64,000 nucleotides of DNA from Alkalilimnicola sp. S0819 (GTDB lineage: Bacteria > Pseudomonadota > Gammaproteobacteria > Nitrococcales > WHIW01), in assembly GCF_009295635.1 (NCBI RefSeq), contig NZ_WHIW01000005.1, forward strand, positions 62,001 through 126,000. Reading direction: 5' to 3'. The notes beneath the pieces are model-generated. The model was not told the DNA's origin. It did no database searches and saw nothing but the letters and a program-made list of their open reading frames with translations. The number at the start of each line of letters is the position of its first letter. Position 1 is the stretch's first letter. The position numbers and the translations under genes are program-made. Shown here one piece after another: positions 27,419 to 36,226 of the stretch.

Positions 27419-28609
27419 ATGCGTGTTGCCCTGAAACGATGGTTCTACCTGCTGCTGGCCCTGGGGGTGCTGGTGTTGCTGGTGCTGGGCCTGCGCCCCG
27501 CACCGTTGCAGGTGGATGTGCAGCCCGTGGTGGAGGCGCCGCTGATGCAGAGCGTGCGGGCCGAGGGGCGCACCCGGGTGCTGGACCACTACGAGATCAC
27601 CGCGCCGATCAGCGGAGAGCTGGCCCGGCTAGAGCTGGATGTGGGTGACCCGGTGAGTCGCGGCCAGGCCCTGCTGCGCATCCGGCCGCTGCCGGCGCCG
27701 GCCCTGGATGCCCGACGCATGGCTGAGCAGCAGGCCCGGGTGCGGGCAGCGCAAAGTGCGCTTGCTGCCGCCGAACAGGAGGTGGCGGCCGCGCAGGCCC
27801 AGGCCGAACGCGCCGCCCAGGCGCTGGCCCGAGCCGAGGCCATGCGCCAGGAGGGTTATCTCAGCGAGCAGGAGCTGGAGGCCGCCCGGGCCGAGGCGCG
27901 CGCCGGCGCCGCACGGCTTGCCTCGGCCCGTTTCCGGGGTCGCACCGCAGGTCACGAACTGGAGGCGGCGCGCAGCACCCTCGCGTATCTGGGCGGCGAG
28001 CGCAGCGCTTTGGAGGGCATTGCGCTGAACTCGCCGGTGGATGCCCATGTGCTGGCGCGCCCGCAGGAGAGCGAGCGGGTGGTGCAGGCCGGCGAGTTGC
28101 TGCTCACCCTGGGGGATACTCGGCGGCTGGAAGCGGTGGTGGATGTGCTCTCGGCGGACGCGGTGCGGCTCGCGCCCGGCATGCGGGTGCTGCTGGAGCA
28201 TACCGGCCTGGCGCGGACGCTGGACGGCCAGGTGAGGCGCATCGAGCCGGTGGCCTTCACGGAGGTGTCCGCCCTGGGGGTGGAGGAGCAGCGGGTCAAT
28301 GTGATCGTGGCCTTGGATTCGCCCCCTGAACAATGGCAGCGCCTGGGGCACGGCTACCGGGTGGATGCCCGTTTCGTGCTTTGGGAGAGTGAGCGCACCC
28401 TGCAGCTTCCGGAAAGCGCGGTGTTCAGCGTGGATGGGGAGAGCGCGGTCTTCGTGCTGGAAGAGGGTGGGGCGGTGCTGCGCCGCGTGGGTCTGGGGCG
28501 CCGCGGCGGCCTCCAGGTACAGGTGCTGGAGGGCCTGCGCGCGGGGGAGCGGGTGGTTATCTACCCGCCTCGGGAATTGCAGGCGGGGGCGCGGATCAGA
28601 GCGCGCTGA
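27419..28609 (+). CDS. HlyD-type periplasmic adaptor (membrane-fusion protein)
   Basis: A 396-residue adaptor with an N-terminal membrane anchor (about 8-28), a split lipoyl/barrel-sandwich domain (VRAEGRTRVLDHYEITAPISG and later IALNSPVDAHVLARP), a long Ala/Glu/Gln-rich coiled-coil hairpin (about 95-185) and a beta-barrel plus membrane-proximal domain. It links the FtsX-type permease to the outer envelope. The ATG at 27419 is preceded in frame by GTG at 27416; the permease stop ends at 27415. Its last 14 bases overlap the convergent thioredoxin-like gene. Confidence 0.9.
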   Translation: MRVALKRWFYLLLALGVLVLLVLGLRPAPLQVDVQPVVEAPLMQSVRAEGRTRVLDHYEITAPISGELARLELDVGDPVSRGQALLRIRPLPAPALDARRMAEQQARVRAAQSALAAAEQEVAAAQAQAERAAQALARAEAMRQEGYLSEQELEAARAEARAGAARLASARFRGRTAGHELEAARSTLAYLGGERSALEGIALNSPVDAHVLARPQESERVVQAGELLLTLGDTRRLEAVVDVLSADAVRLAPGMRVLLEHTGLARTLDGQVRRIEPVAFTEVSALGVEEQRVNVIVALDSPPEQWQRLGHGYRVDARFVLWESERTLQLPESAVFSVDGESAVFVLEEGGAVLRRVGLGRRGGLQVQVLEGLRAGERVVIYPPRELQAGARIRAR

Positions 28610-28913
28610 GCAGCGGTGCCAGGGCCGCCCTGTCCGTCGGGCGCACCACCCGGGCCTGTTCTTCGCCATCGCGCAGCAGGATCAGGGTGGGCCAGAGCTT
28701 GACGCCGAACTGTCGGCCCAGCCGCTTGCCGCGGCCATCCTCGATCTTCAGCTGCCGCAACCGCGGGAACTCCCGCAGGATGTCGTCGAGCAGCGGCTCC
28801 GCGGCGCGGCAATGGCCGCACCAGGGGGTGCCGAACACCAGCAGCAGGGGGCCTTGCTCGGCCTGAAGTTCGGTGAGATCCGGTGCGTTCTGTTGATAGG
28901 GCTGATCAGTCAT
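28596..28913 (-). CDS. Thioredoxin-family protein
   Basis: A 105-residue protein with the redox motif WCGHC (Cys32 and Cys35) after LLLVFGTP, and the cis-Pro segment VKLWPTLILL. The CGHC active site resembles that of protein disulfide isomerases rather than the usual CGPC, so a somewhat more oxidising potential is plausible. There is no signal peptide, so it acts in the cytoplasm. It starts at ATG 28913, faces the exporter operon and is probably monocistronic. Confidence 0.85.
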   Translation of the reverse strand: MTDQPYQQNAPDLTELQAEQGPLLLVFGTPWCGHCRAAEPLLDDILREFPRLRQLKIEDGRGKRLGRQFGVKLWPTLILLRDGEEQARVVRPTDRAALAPLLSAL

Positions 28914-29057
28914 GTTCGCTCTTCGTGATCTCCGTGCGGGTGAAGGGCTGCTTGCCAGTGTGGACCCGTCCGGTGTGGGCACGGTTCCGCTTGTGCTCGG
29001 CGCTCCGCCGCCCCACTTGAGGGGAAGAATCAGACCGCAATGATCAGGGAGATCGTG

Positions 29058-29651
29058 ATGACGGAGCAACTGCAGGGCAAGCGGGTGGCGATCCTGGTGT
29101 CCCATGGCTTCGAACAGTCCGAGATGACCGAGCCGCGTCGGGCACTCGATGAGTCGGGCGCCGAGACGGTGCTGGTCTCGCCGGTGAGCGGCCGGGTGAA
29201 GGGCTGGCGACACAAGGAGTGGGGTGATGAATTCCCGGTGGATCTGGCCCTGGGGCAGGCGCGGGCGCAGGACTTCGATGCCCTGGTGCTGCCGGGTGGG
29301 CAGATGAACCCGGACAATCTGCGCATGAACAGCGCCGCGGTGGATCTGGTGCAGGGTTTTATCGCCGCCGGCAAGCCGGTGGCGGCCATCTGCCATGGGC
29401 CCTGGCTGCTGGTGGAGGCGGACGCGGTGCGCGGTCGCAGACTCACCTCCTGGCCCTCGGTGCGTACCGATCTGCGCAACGCCGGGGCGCAGTGGGTGGA
29501 TGAGGAAACCGTGGTGGACGGCAATCTGCTCACCAGCCGCAAACCCGACGATCTGCCCGCCTTCAACGCGGAGATGATCGCCTTGTTCGCCGCGAGCGGC
29601 CCGGGAGGCAGGCCTGGGGCGCAGCCGGAGCAGCGCCCGCGGCTGCATTGA
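29058..29651 (+). CDS. PfpI/DJ-1 family protein (YhbO-like)
   Basis: A 197-residue class I glutamine-amidotransferase-like protein. The nucleophile elbow is AICHGPW (Cys112, His113), preceded by ALVLPGGQMNPD, and the N-terminal EQSEMTEPRRAL carries the conserved Glu. Members act as stress-related deglycases, proteases or glyoxalases; the exact activity is disputed in the literature. A GGGAG site precedes the ATG at 29058; the in-frame ATG at 29040 lacks one. The C-terminal 25 residues are a low-complexity Gly/Pro/Arg tail. Confidence 0.88.
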   Translation: MTEQLQGKRVAILVSHGFEQSEMTEPRRALDESGAETVLVSPVSGRVKGWRHKEWGDEFPVDLALGQARAQDFDALVLPGGQMNPDNLRMNSAAVDLVQGFIAAGKPVAAICHGPWLLVEADAVRGRRLTSWPSVRTDLRNAGAQWVDEETVVDGNLLTSRKPDDLPAFNAEMIALFAASGPGGRPGAQPEQRPRLH

Positions 29652-29797
29652 CCGATGGGGGGTGCCTTGGTGTGAGCGCTGCCTGAAGCGGTGGCGGCGA
29701 CGGCCCGGAGGCGCTTCTTGCGTCGCCGGCCGGTCAGGCTTCGCAAGGGCGGTGGGAATACTTGCGCAAGGGGCTGGATTGCGGGCGGGGATGCCGA

Positions 29798-29803
29798 TAT
29801 ACT
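29798..29803 (+). promoter_or_regulatory. -10 box of the tRNA-Asp promoter
   Basis: TATACT is followed by a GC-rich discriminator (GCGCCCC), typical of stringently controlled stable-RNA promoters, about 50 bases before the tRNA. The -35 is weak. Confidence 0.45.
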
Positions 29804-29853
29804 GCGCCCCGCGTTGGGAGAGGCCGTCTGGAGACGAGTCTGTCCTTCAGCGA

Positions 29854-29930
29854 GGAGCGGTAGTTCAGTTGGTTAGAATACCGGCCTGTCACGCCGGGGG
29901 TCGCGGGTTCGAGTCCCGTCCGCTCCGCCA
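29854..29930 (+). tRNA. tRNA-Asp (GTC)
   Basis: A 77-base tRNA from GGAGCGG to an encoded CCA. The acceptor arms GGAGCGG and CCGCTCC pair, the D arm is TAGTTCAGTTGGTTAGA, the anticodon loop CTGTCAC carries GTC, and the T arm is GCGGGTTCGAGTCCCGT. All arms pair as expected for tRNA-Asp. Confidence 0.97.
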
Positions 29931-29951
29931 TGTTTTCTGATTGCGCACGAC

Positions 29952-29998
29952 AACCCCTGTGGGAGCGGCTTCTGGTCGCGAAACCTGCGGGGGTTTTT
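29952..29998 (+). terminator. Terminator-like hairpin containing a REP-type sequence downstream of tRNA-Asp
   Basis: AACCCC at 29952-29957 pairs with GGGGTT at 29990-29995, followed by T residues. The interior CTGTGGGAGCGGCTTC and GTCGCGAA resembles the REP family common in pseudomonads and relatives. It probably ends the tRNA transcript. Confidence 0.5.
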
Positions 29999-30088
29999 CG
30001 TTGGGTGGTGGAAAGTCGCAGCCGGGTGCCCGCCCGCCGCCGCGGGGAATCGGCGATGGCGCAGGGTGCGCCATCGCCATGGTGAGGC

Positions 30089-33000
30089 TCAAACGACTAC
30101 CAGCACCAGGTCCTTGCTGTCCACTTGGGTGCCCGCGCCCAGCAGCACTTCTTCCACTGTGCCGTCGCGCTCGGCGTGGATGGCGGTCTCCATCTTCATC
30201 GCCTCGATGGAGAACAGGTGGTCGCCCTTGCGCACCTTTTGCCCCGGGTTCACCGCCACGTGCACGATCAGCCCCGCCATGGGGGCGGCGATCTGCCCCG
30301 GCTTGCCCGGCTCCACCTTGCGCCGCGCCGCGCTCTTCGGCGCCAGCGACGTGTCCGCCACCTTGATGCGGCGCGGCTGGCCGTTGAGCTCGAAGAACAC
30401 CCGGCGCTTGCCCTCTTCATCCGCTTCCGATATCGCCAGGCAACGCAGGATCAGCCGCTTGCCCCGCTCGATGTCGATGCTGACCTCTTCCTGAGACTCC
30501 AGGCCGTGGAAGAAGGCGTGGGTGGGCAGCACGGAGACGTTGCCGAACGCCTCGCGATGCCGCGCGTACTCCACGAAGACCTTGGGGTACATCAGGTAGG
30601 AGGCCAGTTCCGCGTCGGTGATCTCGCGCTCCACCTGCGCCTCGGCCTCGGCGCGCAAGGCATCCAGGTCGGCGGCGGGCAGCACGGCCCCCGGGCGCGC
30701 GGTCAGCGGCGCTTCATCACCCAGCACCTTCTTCTGCAGCGCTTCAGGGAAACCGCTCACGGGCTGGCCCAGTTCGCCGCGGAAAAAGCCCTTCACCGAG
30801 TCGGGGAAGTTCACCTCGTGTTCCGGGTCCAGCACCTGCTCGGCGGTGAGGTCGGAGGTGACCATCATCAGCGCCATATCGCCCACTACCTTGGAGGAGG
30901 GGGTGACCTTGACGATATTGCCGAACAGCTCGTTGACCTGGGCGTAGGTGTCGGCCACTTCCGGCCAGTGGCGCTCCAGGCCCATGCCCCGGGCCTGTTC
31001 GCGCAGATTGGTGTACTGGCCGCCGGGCATGGCGTGGTGGTAGACGTCCGAGGTGCCGGAGCGGATGTCGGACTCGAAGGCGCTGTAGTAGCGGCGCACG
31101 CCTTCCCAGTAATGGTTCACGGCGCGCAGGTTCTCGCGCTGCAGGCCGGTGTCCCGCGGGCCCCAGCGCAGCGCCTCGGCAATCGCCCCCAGGTTGGGCT
31201 GGGAGGTCTGGCCGGAGAAGGCGTCCATGGCGCCGTCCACCGCGTCCACGCCGGCACCCACGGCGGCCAGCACGCTGGCGGCGCTGATGCCGGAGGTGTC
31301 GTGGGTATGGAAGTGGATGGGCAGGCTGATTTCCTGCTTCAGCTCGGTGACCAGCTTGGCGATGGCGTCGGGCTTGGCCACCCCGGCCATGTCCTTGATG
31401 CCCAGTATATGGGCGCCGGCCGCTTCCAGCGCCTTCGCCATGTTGAGGTAGTACTTCAGGGTGTACGTGTCCTCGGCGGGGTCGAGCAGGTCGCCGCTGT
31501 AGCAGATGGTGCCCTCGCAGACGGCGCCGGACTCGATTACCGCGTCCATGGCCACGCGCATGTTCTCCACCCAGTTCAGGGAATCGAACACCCGGAAGAT
31601 GTCCATGCCGTGTGCGGCAGCCTGCTGGACGAAATAGCGCACCACATTGTCGGGGTAGTTGGTGTAGCCCACGCCGTTGGAGGCGCGCAGCAGCATCTGG
31701 AAGGGAATGTTGGGGATGCGCTCACGCAGCGCGTCCAGCCGCTCCCAGGGGCATTCCTTCAAAAAGCGCATGGCCACATCGAAGGTGGCGCCACCCCAGC
31801 ACTCCAGCGAGAACAGCTCGGGGAGCAGTCGGGCGTAGTGCGGCGCGATCTCCCACATGTCCCGCGAGCGCATGCGGGTGGCGAACAGCGACTGGTGGGC
31901 ATCCCGCATGGTGGTGTCGGTCACCAGGACCTGCGGGGCTTCCTTCATCCAGGCGGCGAAGCCCTCCGGGCCCAGTTCCAGCAGCCGATCCCGGGTGCCC
32001 CGGGGGATCTGCTCCGAGGGGCGGCCGGGGAGCACGGCCCGGGGCGGTGCTTCCTTGGGCGCGGGGCGGCCGGCCACTTCCGGGTTGCCGTTGACGATCA
32101 CATCGGAGAGAAAGCGCAGCAGCCGGGTGGCCCGGTCCTGGCGGTCGGCGAAATCGAACAGCTCCGGGGTGTCGTCGATGAAACGCGTGGTGTAGCTACC
32201 CGAGACGAAGCTCGGGTGGTTGATCACGTTCTCCAGGAACGGCAGGTTGGTGCTCACGCCGCGGATGCGGAACTCGCGCAGGGCGCGGTCCATGCGGCGG
32301 ATGGCGTCCTCGGGGGTGGGCGCCCAGGCGGTGACCTTCTCCAGCAGGGAGTCGTAGAAAGGGGTGATCAGCGCGCCGGAGTAGGCGGTGCCGCCGTCCA
32401 GGCGGATGCCGAAGCCGGTCGCACCCCGGTAGGCGCTGATGCGGCCGTAATCCGGGGTGAAGCCGTTCTCCGGGTCCTCGGTGGTGACGCGGCACTGCAG
32501 CGCATGGCCCTCGAGCTTGATCCGCGCTTGTTCCGGCACGCCGGTGATGCCGTCGCCGATGGCGTTGCCCTCGGCGATGCGGATCTGCGCCTTGACGATG
32601 TCGATGCCGGTGACCTCCTCGGTCACCGTGTGTTCGACCTGGATGCGGGGGTTCACCTCGATGAAGTAGAACTCGCCGCTGTCCGCGTCCATGAGGAATT
32701 CCACGGTGCCGGCGTTGTAGTAGCCGGCGGCGCGGGCCAGGCGCAGCGCGCTCTGGCACAGGGATTCACGGGTGTCGTCGTCCAGGTACGGGGCGGGCGC
32801 GCGTTCCACCACCTTCTGATTGCGCCGCTGCACGGTGCAGTCGCGCTCGAACAGATGCACCAGATTGCCGTGGGTATCGCCCAGGACCTGCACCTCCACA
32901 TGGCGGGCCCGGCGCACCAGCTTCTCCAGGTACACCTCGTCATTGCCGAAGGCACTGGCGGCCTCGGCCCGGGCGGTGCGCAGCTGCTCTTCGAGCTGGG

Positions 33001-33541
33001 ATTCGTCCTCCACCACGCGCATGCCGCGGCCACCGCCGCCCCAGCTGGCTTTGAGCATCAGTGGGTAGCCGACCTTGGCCGCTTCGGTCTTGCAGGTCTC
33101 CAGGTCCGAGGGCAGGGCGCCGGTGGCAGGCACCACGGGCACGCCGGCCTGTTCGGCGAGGTTTCGGGCGCTGACCTTGTTGCCCAGGGAACGCATCACG
33201 TCGGGGTGGGGGCCCACGAACAGAATACCTTCCCGCGCGCAGGCCTCGGCCAGATCGGGGTTCTCGGAGAGGAACCCGTAGCCGGGGTGGATGGCGTCGG
33301 CGCCGGCCTCGCGGGCGATGCGCATGACCTCGTCGATATCCAGATACGCCGCGATGGGCTTGCTGCCGCGGCCGACTTCATAGGCTTCGTCCGCCTTGAA
33401 ACGGTGCAGGGCGAAGCGGTCTTCTTCCGAGTAGATGGCGATGGTACGGATGCCCAACTCGGCGGCGGCGCGCATCACGCGGATGGCGATCTCACTGCGG
33501 TTGGCCACCAGCAGGCGCTGGATCTGACGGGTCTGGGTCAT
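30089..33541 (-). CDS. pyc: Pyruvate carboxylase
   Basis: A 1150-residue single-chain pyruvate carboxylase making oxaloacetate from pyruvate, bicarbonate and ATP. Domains in order are biotin carboxylase (about 1-460; KASWGGGGRGMRVV and FIEVNPRIQVEHTVTEE), carboxyltransferase (about 535-830; DTTMRDAHQSLFATRMR; FDVAMRFLKECPWERL), the PYC/OADA allosteric region, and a C-terminal biotinyl domain with EAMKMETAI. Length and layout match the alpha4 single-chain form. It supplies the TCA cycle and gluconeogenesis. The start is ATG 33541. It is monocistronic, and an AT-rich inverted repeat lies 130 bases upstream. Confidence 0.96.
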   Translation of the reverse strand: MTQTRQIQRLLVANRSEIAIRVMRAAAELGIRTIAIYSEEDRFALHRFKADEAYEVGRGSKPIAAYLDIDEVMRIAREAGADAIHPGYGFLSENPDLAEACAREGILFVGPHPDVMRSLGNKVSARNLAEQAGVPVVPATGALPSDLETCKTEAAKVGYPLMLKASWGGGGRGMRVVEDESQLEEQLRTARAEAASAFGNDEVYLEKLVRRARHVEVQVLGDTHGNLVHLFERDCTVQRRNQKVVERAPAPYLDDDTRESLCQSALRLARAAGYYNAGTVEFLMDADSGEFYFIEVNPRIQVEHTVTEEVTGIDIVKAQIRIAEGNAIGDGITGVPEQARIKLEGHALQCRVTTEDPENGFTPDYGRISAYRGATGFGIRLDGGTAYSGALITPFYDSLLEKVTAWAPTPEDAIRRMDRALREFRIRGVSTNLPFLENVINHPSFVSGSYTTRFIDDTPELFDFADRQDRATRLLRFLSDVIVNGNPEVAGRPAPKEAPPRAVLPGRPSEQIPRGTRDRLLELGPEGFAAWMKEAPQVLVTDTTMRDAHQSLFATRMRSRDMWEIAPHYARLLPELFSLECWGGATFDVAMRFLKECPWERLDALRERIPNIPFQMLLRASNGVGYTNYPDNVVRYFVQQAAAHGMDIFRVFDSLNWVENMRVAMDAVIESGAVCEGTICYSGDLLDPAEDTYTLKYYLNMAKALEAAGAHILGIKDMAGVAKPDAIAKLVTELKQEISLPIHFHTHDTSGISAASVLAAVGAGVDAVDGAMDAFSGQTSQPNLGAIAEALRWGPRDTGLQRENLRAVNHYWEGVRRYYSAFESDIRSGTSDVYHHAMPGGQYTNLREQARGMGLERHWPEVADTYAQVNELFGNIVKVTPSSKVVGDMALMMVTSDLTAEQVLDPEHEVNFPDSVKGFFRGELGQPVSGFPEALQKKVLGDEAPLTARPGAVLPAADLDALRAEAEAQVEREITDAELASYLMYPKVFVEYARHREAFGNVSVLPTHAFFHGLESQEEVSIDIERGKRLILRCLAISEADEEGKRRVFFELNGQPRRIKVADTSLAPKSAARRKVEPGKPGQIAAPMAGLIVHVAVNPGQKVRKGDHLFSIEAMKMETAIHAERDGTVEEVLLGAGTQVDSKDLVLVVV

Positions 33542-33881
33542 GCCGTGGTCCTCCTGCGCGTTTTGCGCGCGGCTTTATTGTCCCGGTGGCCGAAGGGTTG
33601 GTTGCGCCACCGGGCGGGCAACAGGCGCGCAGTTTAGGCAGGGATCGCCGGAATTGCGAATATCCGTCGCTTTATATTGAAAAAACCAATATATCGATGT
33701 TCGACCATTGGTGCAGCGCATTGATGCGTCGCCACAAAGGTGTGCGACATGAATGGGCAGTCATTAACGGTCTCTTTGCGTTGGGGTGTTTAGATGGCCC
33801 TGTCGCAAAAGCGACCAAGAACAAAACCCGACCGGTTCAGAGCACAATAACAGCGAGCCGGCCATGAGGAGGAGATCCATC
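33542..33881. promoter_or_regulatory. Divergent intergenic region with an AT-rich inverted repeat
   Basis: Between pyc and the first lipase-like gene, TATATTG (33673-33679) and CAATATA (33687-33693) form exact arms around seven bases, in a locally AT-rich stretch. It is a candidate regulator site for pyc or for the esterase. The rest shows no clear gene. The long ribosome site GAGGAGGAGAT at 33867-33877 ends the region. Confidence 0.4.
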
Positions 33882-34595
33882 ATGAGCATCATGCGTACGC
33901 TGACTCGCGGGCTGTCCGCACTGACCCTGCTGTTCGCGGTATCCGTGGCCGGCGCCGCCTGCGTGGACAGTGTGGTGCTGGTGCACGGCAACACCGGCAA
34001 GCCCTCGGATTGGGACAACACCTACAACAAGCTGCGCAACAGCGGCTACAGCGCCTCCCAGATCCATCGCCCGGACTGGGGCTCCAAGAGTTGCCCCAGC
34101 TGCAATGACCACAGTGGCTGGGAAGAGACCCCGGTGCGCAATGCCCTGGTGGCCGCGGTCAACAGCTCCTGCACCGGCAAGATCGACGTGATCGCGCATT
34201 CCATGGGCGTGACCCTGGCCGGCCAGCAGATCGTCAAGGCGGGTCTGGCGGACAAGGTGGATGCCTTCGTCGGTGTCGCCGGCGCCCTGCGCGGTCTGTG
34301 GTCCTGCGGCACCTACCCCTGGAATGTGTGGAGCTCCACCTGCGGCAGCAATGGCCTGTCCGTGTCCAGCCCCTTCCTGGACTGGCTGGAAGGACGCAAG
34401 TTCGGCGCGCGCCACTACAGCATCTACAGCTGGATCGACCAGATCGTCTGCTCCACCGGCACCTGCACCGTGGGCGGCATCCACAGCTCGCAGATCTGGA
34501 ACTCTCGCGGCAACAAGAGCTACAGCAGCTACGGCTACGGCCACTTCGGTGTGCAGACCAAGACCGCGGACGTGCAGTACAACTACATTCGCTGA
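33882..34595 (+). CDS. Secreted class-2 lipase-like esterase, copy 1
   Basis: A 237-residue alpha/beta hydrolase of the Lipase_2 type. A signal peptide (residues 1-25, ending VAGAA) precedes VVLVHGNTGKPSDWDN. The nucleophile elbow is AHSMG (in DVIAHSMGVT), the form known from Bacillus LipA. Probable catalytic Asp and His lie in the C-terminal half (SWIDQ; YGHFGVQ). Several Cys (SCPSC, WSCGTYPW, STCGS, CSTGTC) suggest disulfides in an extracellular enzyme. The ATG at 33882 follows GAGGAGGAGAT. A close duplicate follows 220 bases after the stop. Substrate is unknown; triglyceride or polyester hydrolysis is plausible. Confidence 0.85.
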   Translation: MSIMRTLTRGLSALTLLFAVSVAGAACVDSVVLVHGNTGKPSDWDNTYNKLRNSGYSASQIHRPDWGSKSCPSCNDHSGWEETPVRNALVAAVNSSCTGKIDVIAHSMGVTLAGQQIVKAGLADKVDAFVGVAGALRGLWSCGTYPWNVWSSTCGSNGLSVSSPFLDWLEGRKFGARHYSIYSWIDQIVCSTGTCTVGGIHSSQIWNSRGNKSYSSYGYGHFGVQTKTADVQYNYIR

Positions 34596-34623
34596 ACGGG
34601 TCGCTTACCGCGACGGACCTGAG

Positions 34624-34649
34624 AGCCGGGGCACTGCCCCGGCTTTTTT
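34624..34649 (+). terminator. Rho-independent terminator after esterase copy 1
   Basis: Arms AGCCGGGGC and GCCCCGGCT with loop ACT are followed by six T. The duplicate gene downstream must therefore have its own promoter. Confidence 0.9.
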
Positions 34650-34814
34650 GTGCACTGCGGAAGGGCGTTAACGCTGCGGGCGGCATCCGTTAACGGCAAG
34701 TTTACAAGCCTCTGTTGGAATACTCACAACTGCTGATACCAGCAGCCCGCATCCCGCAGCCAACAAGAAGAATACGGCGGGCGCGACACAAGAACGAAGT
34801 GAGGAGAGGAAAAC

Positions 34815-35531
34815 ATGAAGCAATCCTGCAAGCAGGTGCTGCGCCTTTTCGCCGCCGCCGTGCTGGCCCTCGGGGTGAGCGTGGCCGGTGCCGCCTGTGT
34901 AGACAGCGTGGTGCTGGTGCACGGTAACACCGGCAAGCCCTCGGATTGGGACAACACCTACAACAAGCTGCGCAACAACGGTTACAGCGCCTCCCAGATC
35001 CATCGCCCGGACTGGGGCTCCAAGTACTGCCCGACCTGTAATAACCACAGCGGCTGGGAGGAGACCCCGGTGCGCAATGCCCTGGTGGCCGCGGTCAACA
35101 GCTCCTGCACCGGCAAGATCGACGTGATTGGGCATTCCATGGGCGTGACCCTGGCCGGCCAGCAGATCGTCAAGGCGGGTCTGGCGAACAAGGTGGACGC
35201 CTTCGTCGGCATCGCCGGCGCCCTGCGCGGTCTGTGGTCCTGCGGCACCTACCCCTGGAATGTGTGGAATTCCACCTGCGGCAGCAATGGCCTGTCCGTT
35301 TCCAGCCCCTTCCTGGACTGGCTGGAGGGGCGCAAGTTCGGCGCGCGCCACTACAGCATTTACAGCTGGATCGACCAGGTCGTCTGCTCCACCGGTACCT
35401 GCACCGTGGGTGGCATCCACAGCTCGCAGCTCTGGAACTCTCGCGGCAACAAGAGCTACAGCAGCTACGGCTACGGCCACTTCGGTGTGCAGTCCAAGAC
35501 CGCGGACGTGCAGTACAACTACATCCGTTAG
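34815..35531 (+). CDS. Secreted class-2 lipase-like esterase, copy 2
   Basis: A 238-residue paralogue of the preceding gene. From VVLVHGNTGKPSDWDN onward almost every residue is the same; the signal peptides differ (MKQSCKQVLRLFAAAVLALG here). The nucleophile elbow reads GHSMG instead of AHSMG, and the first Cys pair SCPSC is changed to YCPTC. Both are intact, so this is a recent tandem duplication with possible divergence in specificity. A GAGGAG site precedes the ATG. It ends in its own terminator and is probably secreted through Sec. Confidence 0.85.
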   Translation: MKQSCKQVLRLFAAAVLALGVSVAGAACVDSVVLVHGNTGKPSDWDNTYNKLRNNGYSASQIHRPDWGSKYCPTCNNHSGWEETPVRNALVAAVNSSCTGKIDVIGHSMGVTLAGQQIVKAGLANKVDAFVGIAGALRGLWSCGTYPWNVWNSTCGSNGLSVSSPFLDWLEGRKFGARHYSIYSWIDQVVCSTGTCTVGGIHSSQLWNSRGNKSYSSYGYGHFGVQSKTADVQYNYIR

Positions 35532-35557
35532 TGCTCCTCGGAACTGTCGGAGTTCAT

Positions 35558-35587
35558 ATGCCGGGCTTGTGCCCGGCATTTTTTTTG
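35558..35587 (+). terminator. Rho-independent terminator after esterase copy 2
   Basis: Arms ATGCCGGGC and GCCCGGCAT with loop TTGT are followed by nine T. The stem differs in sequence from the terminator of copy 1, so the duplication did not include the terminator or the terminators have diverged. Confidence 0.9.
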
Positions 35588-35703
35588 CCTTTTAACCGGC
35601 AATGGCCGTAGCCCTCGCCAAGAGACGCAACGCCGGCCGCGGGCGCACTACACGGTACCTTGAGAGCGGCCGAATCGAGGCGATGCGCACGGCGAGCGCC
35701 CGA

Positions 35704-36153
35704 CTAGGGGGAGCGCGCGCTGGGCCCGTAAACCAGGGGAACCCAGGTCGGGGTTTCCGGTTGCAGCGCGTCGGCGGCGGCCAGGGCCAGGGCGGCCCAG
35801 TCCAGCAGCCCCAGTAGTCGGCCCTGGCGGGCGATTGGAAGATGGCGCAGCTGATGAAGGGCGCACAAGCGCAGCGCGGCGGCCAGGGTCATGCTGGGCA
35901 ATACGGTTGGAGGGTCCGGGCGCATCAGGCGCGCGACCGGCAGGTCGGGTGGAATGGGGGCGCGCGCCGGAGTGCCGCTTGGGCTTGGGGCTTCCAATAA
36001 GCCGGTCAATCGACCGCGGCGGAGCACCAGAAGGCAGGATAGCCGCCGTTGTCGCATGGCCGCCAGGGCCGGGCCGATAGCGCTGTGCGGCGAGACCGCA
36101 TATAGGCGCCCCGGTGGGCGTCGATGCAGCAGCTCCCCCAGCGTAGGGTCCAT
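35704..36153 (-). CDS. CBS-domain pair protein
   Basis: A 149-residue protein made almost only of two CBS motifs: residues about 5-60 (LYAVSPHSAIGPALAAMRQRRLSCLLVLRRGRLTGLLE) and 70-128 (VARLMRPDPPTVLPSMTLAAALRLCALHQLRHLPIARQGRLLGLLDW). Such pairs bind adenine nucleotides and regulate partner proteins. No partner is adjacent, so the role is unknown. The ATG start MDPTLGELLHRRP is the only good candidate. Confidence 0.8.
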   Translation of the reverse strand: MDPTLGELLHRRPPGRLYAVSPHSAIGPALAAMRQRRLSCLLVLRRGRLTGLLEAPSPSGTPARAPIPPDLPVARLMRPDPPTVLPSMTLAAALRLCALHQLRHLPIARQGRLLGLLDWAALALAAADALQPETPTWVPLVYGPSARSP

Positions 36154-36226
36154 GATCGGCCTCTCAGCAGCCCCGGTATGTGCTGCTGTAGGTAAGGGGA
36201 CGGCCGCTGTATATCAAGCGCCCCCT

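Noticed and set aside
30125-33637. A 1170-codon frame opposite pyruvate carboxylase
   Set aside because: It is an antisense shadow; the minus-strand gene has all catalytic motifs.
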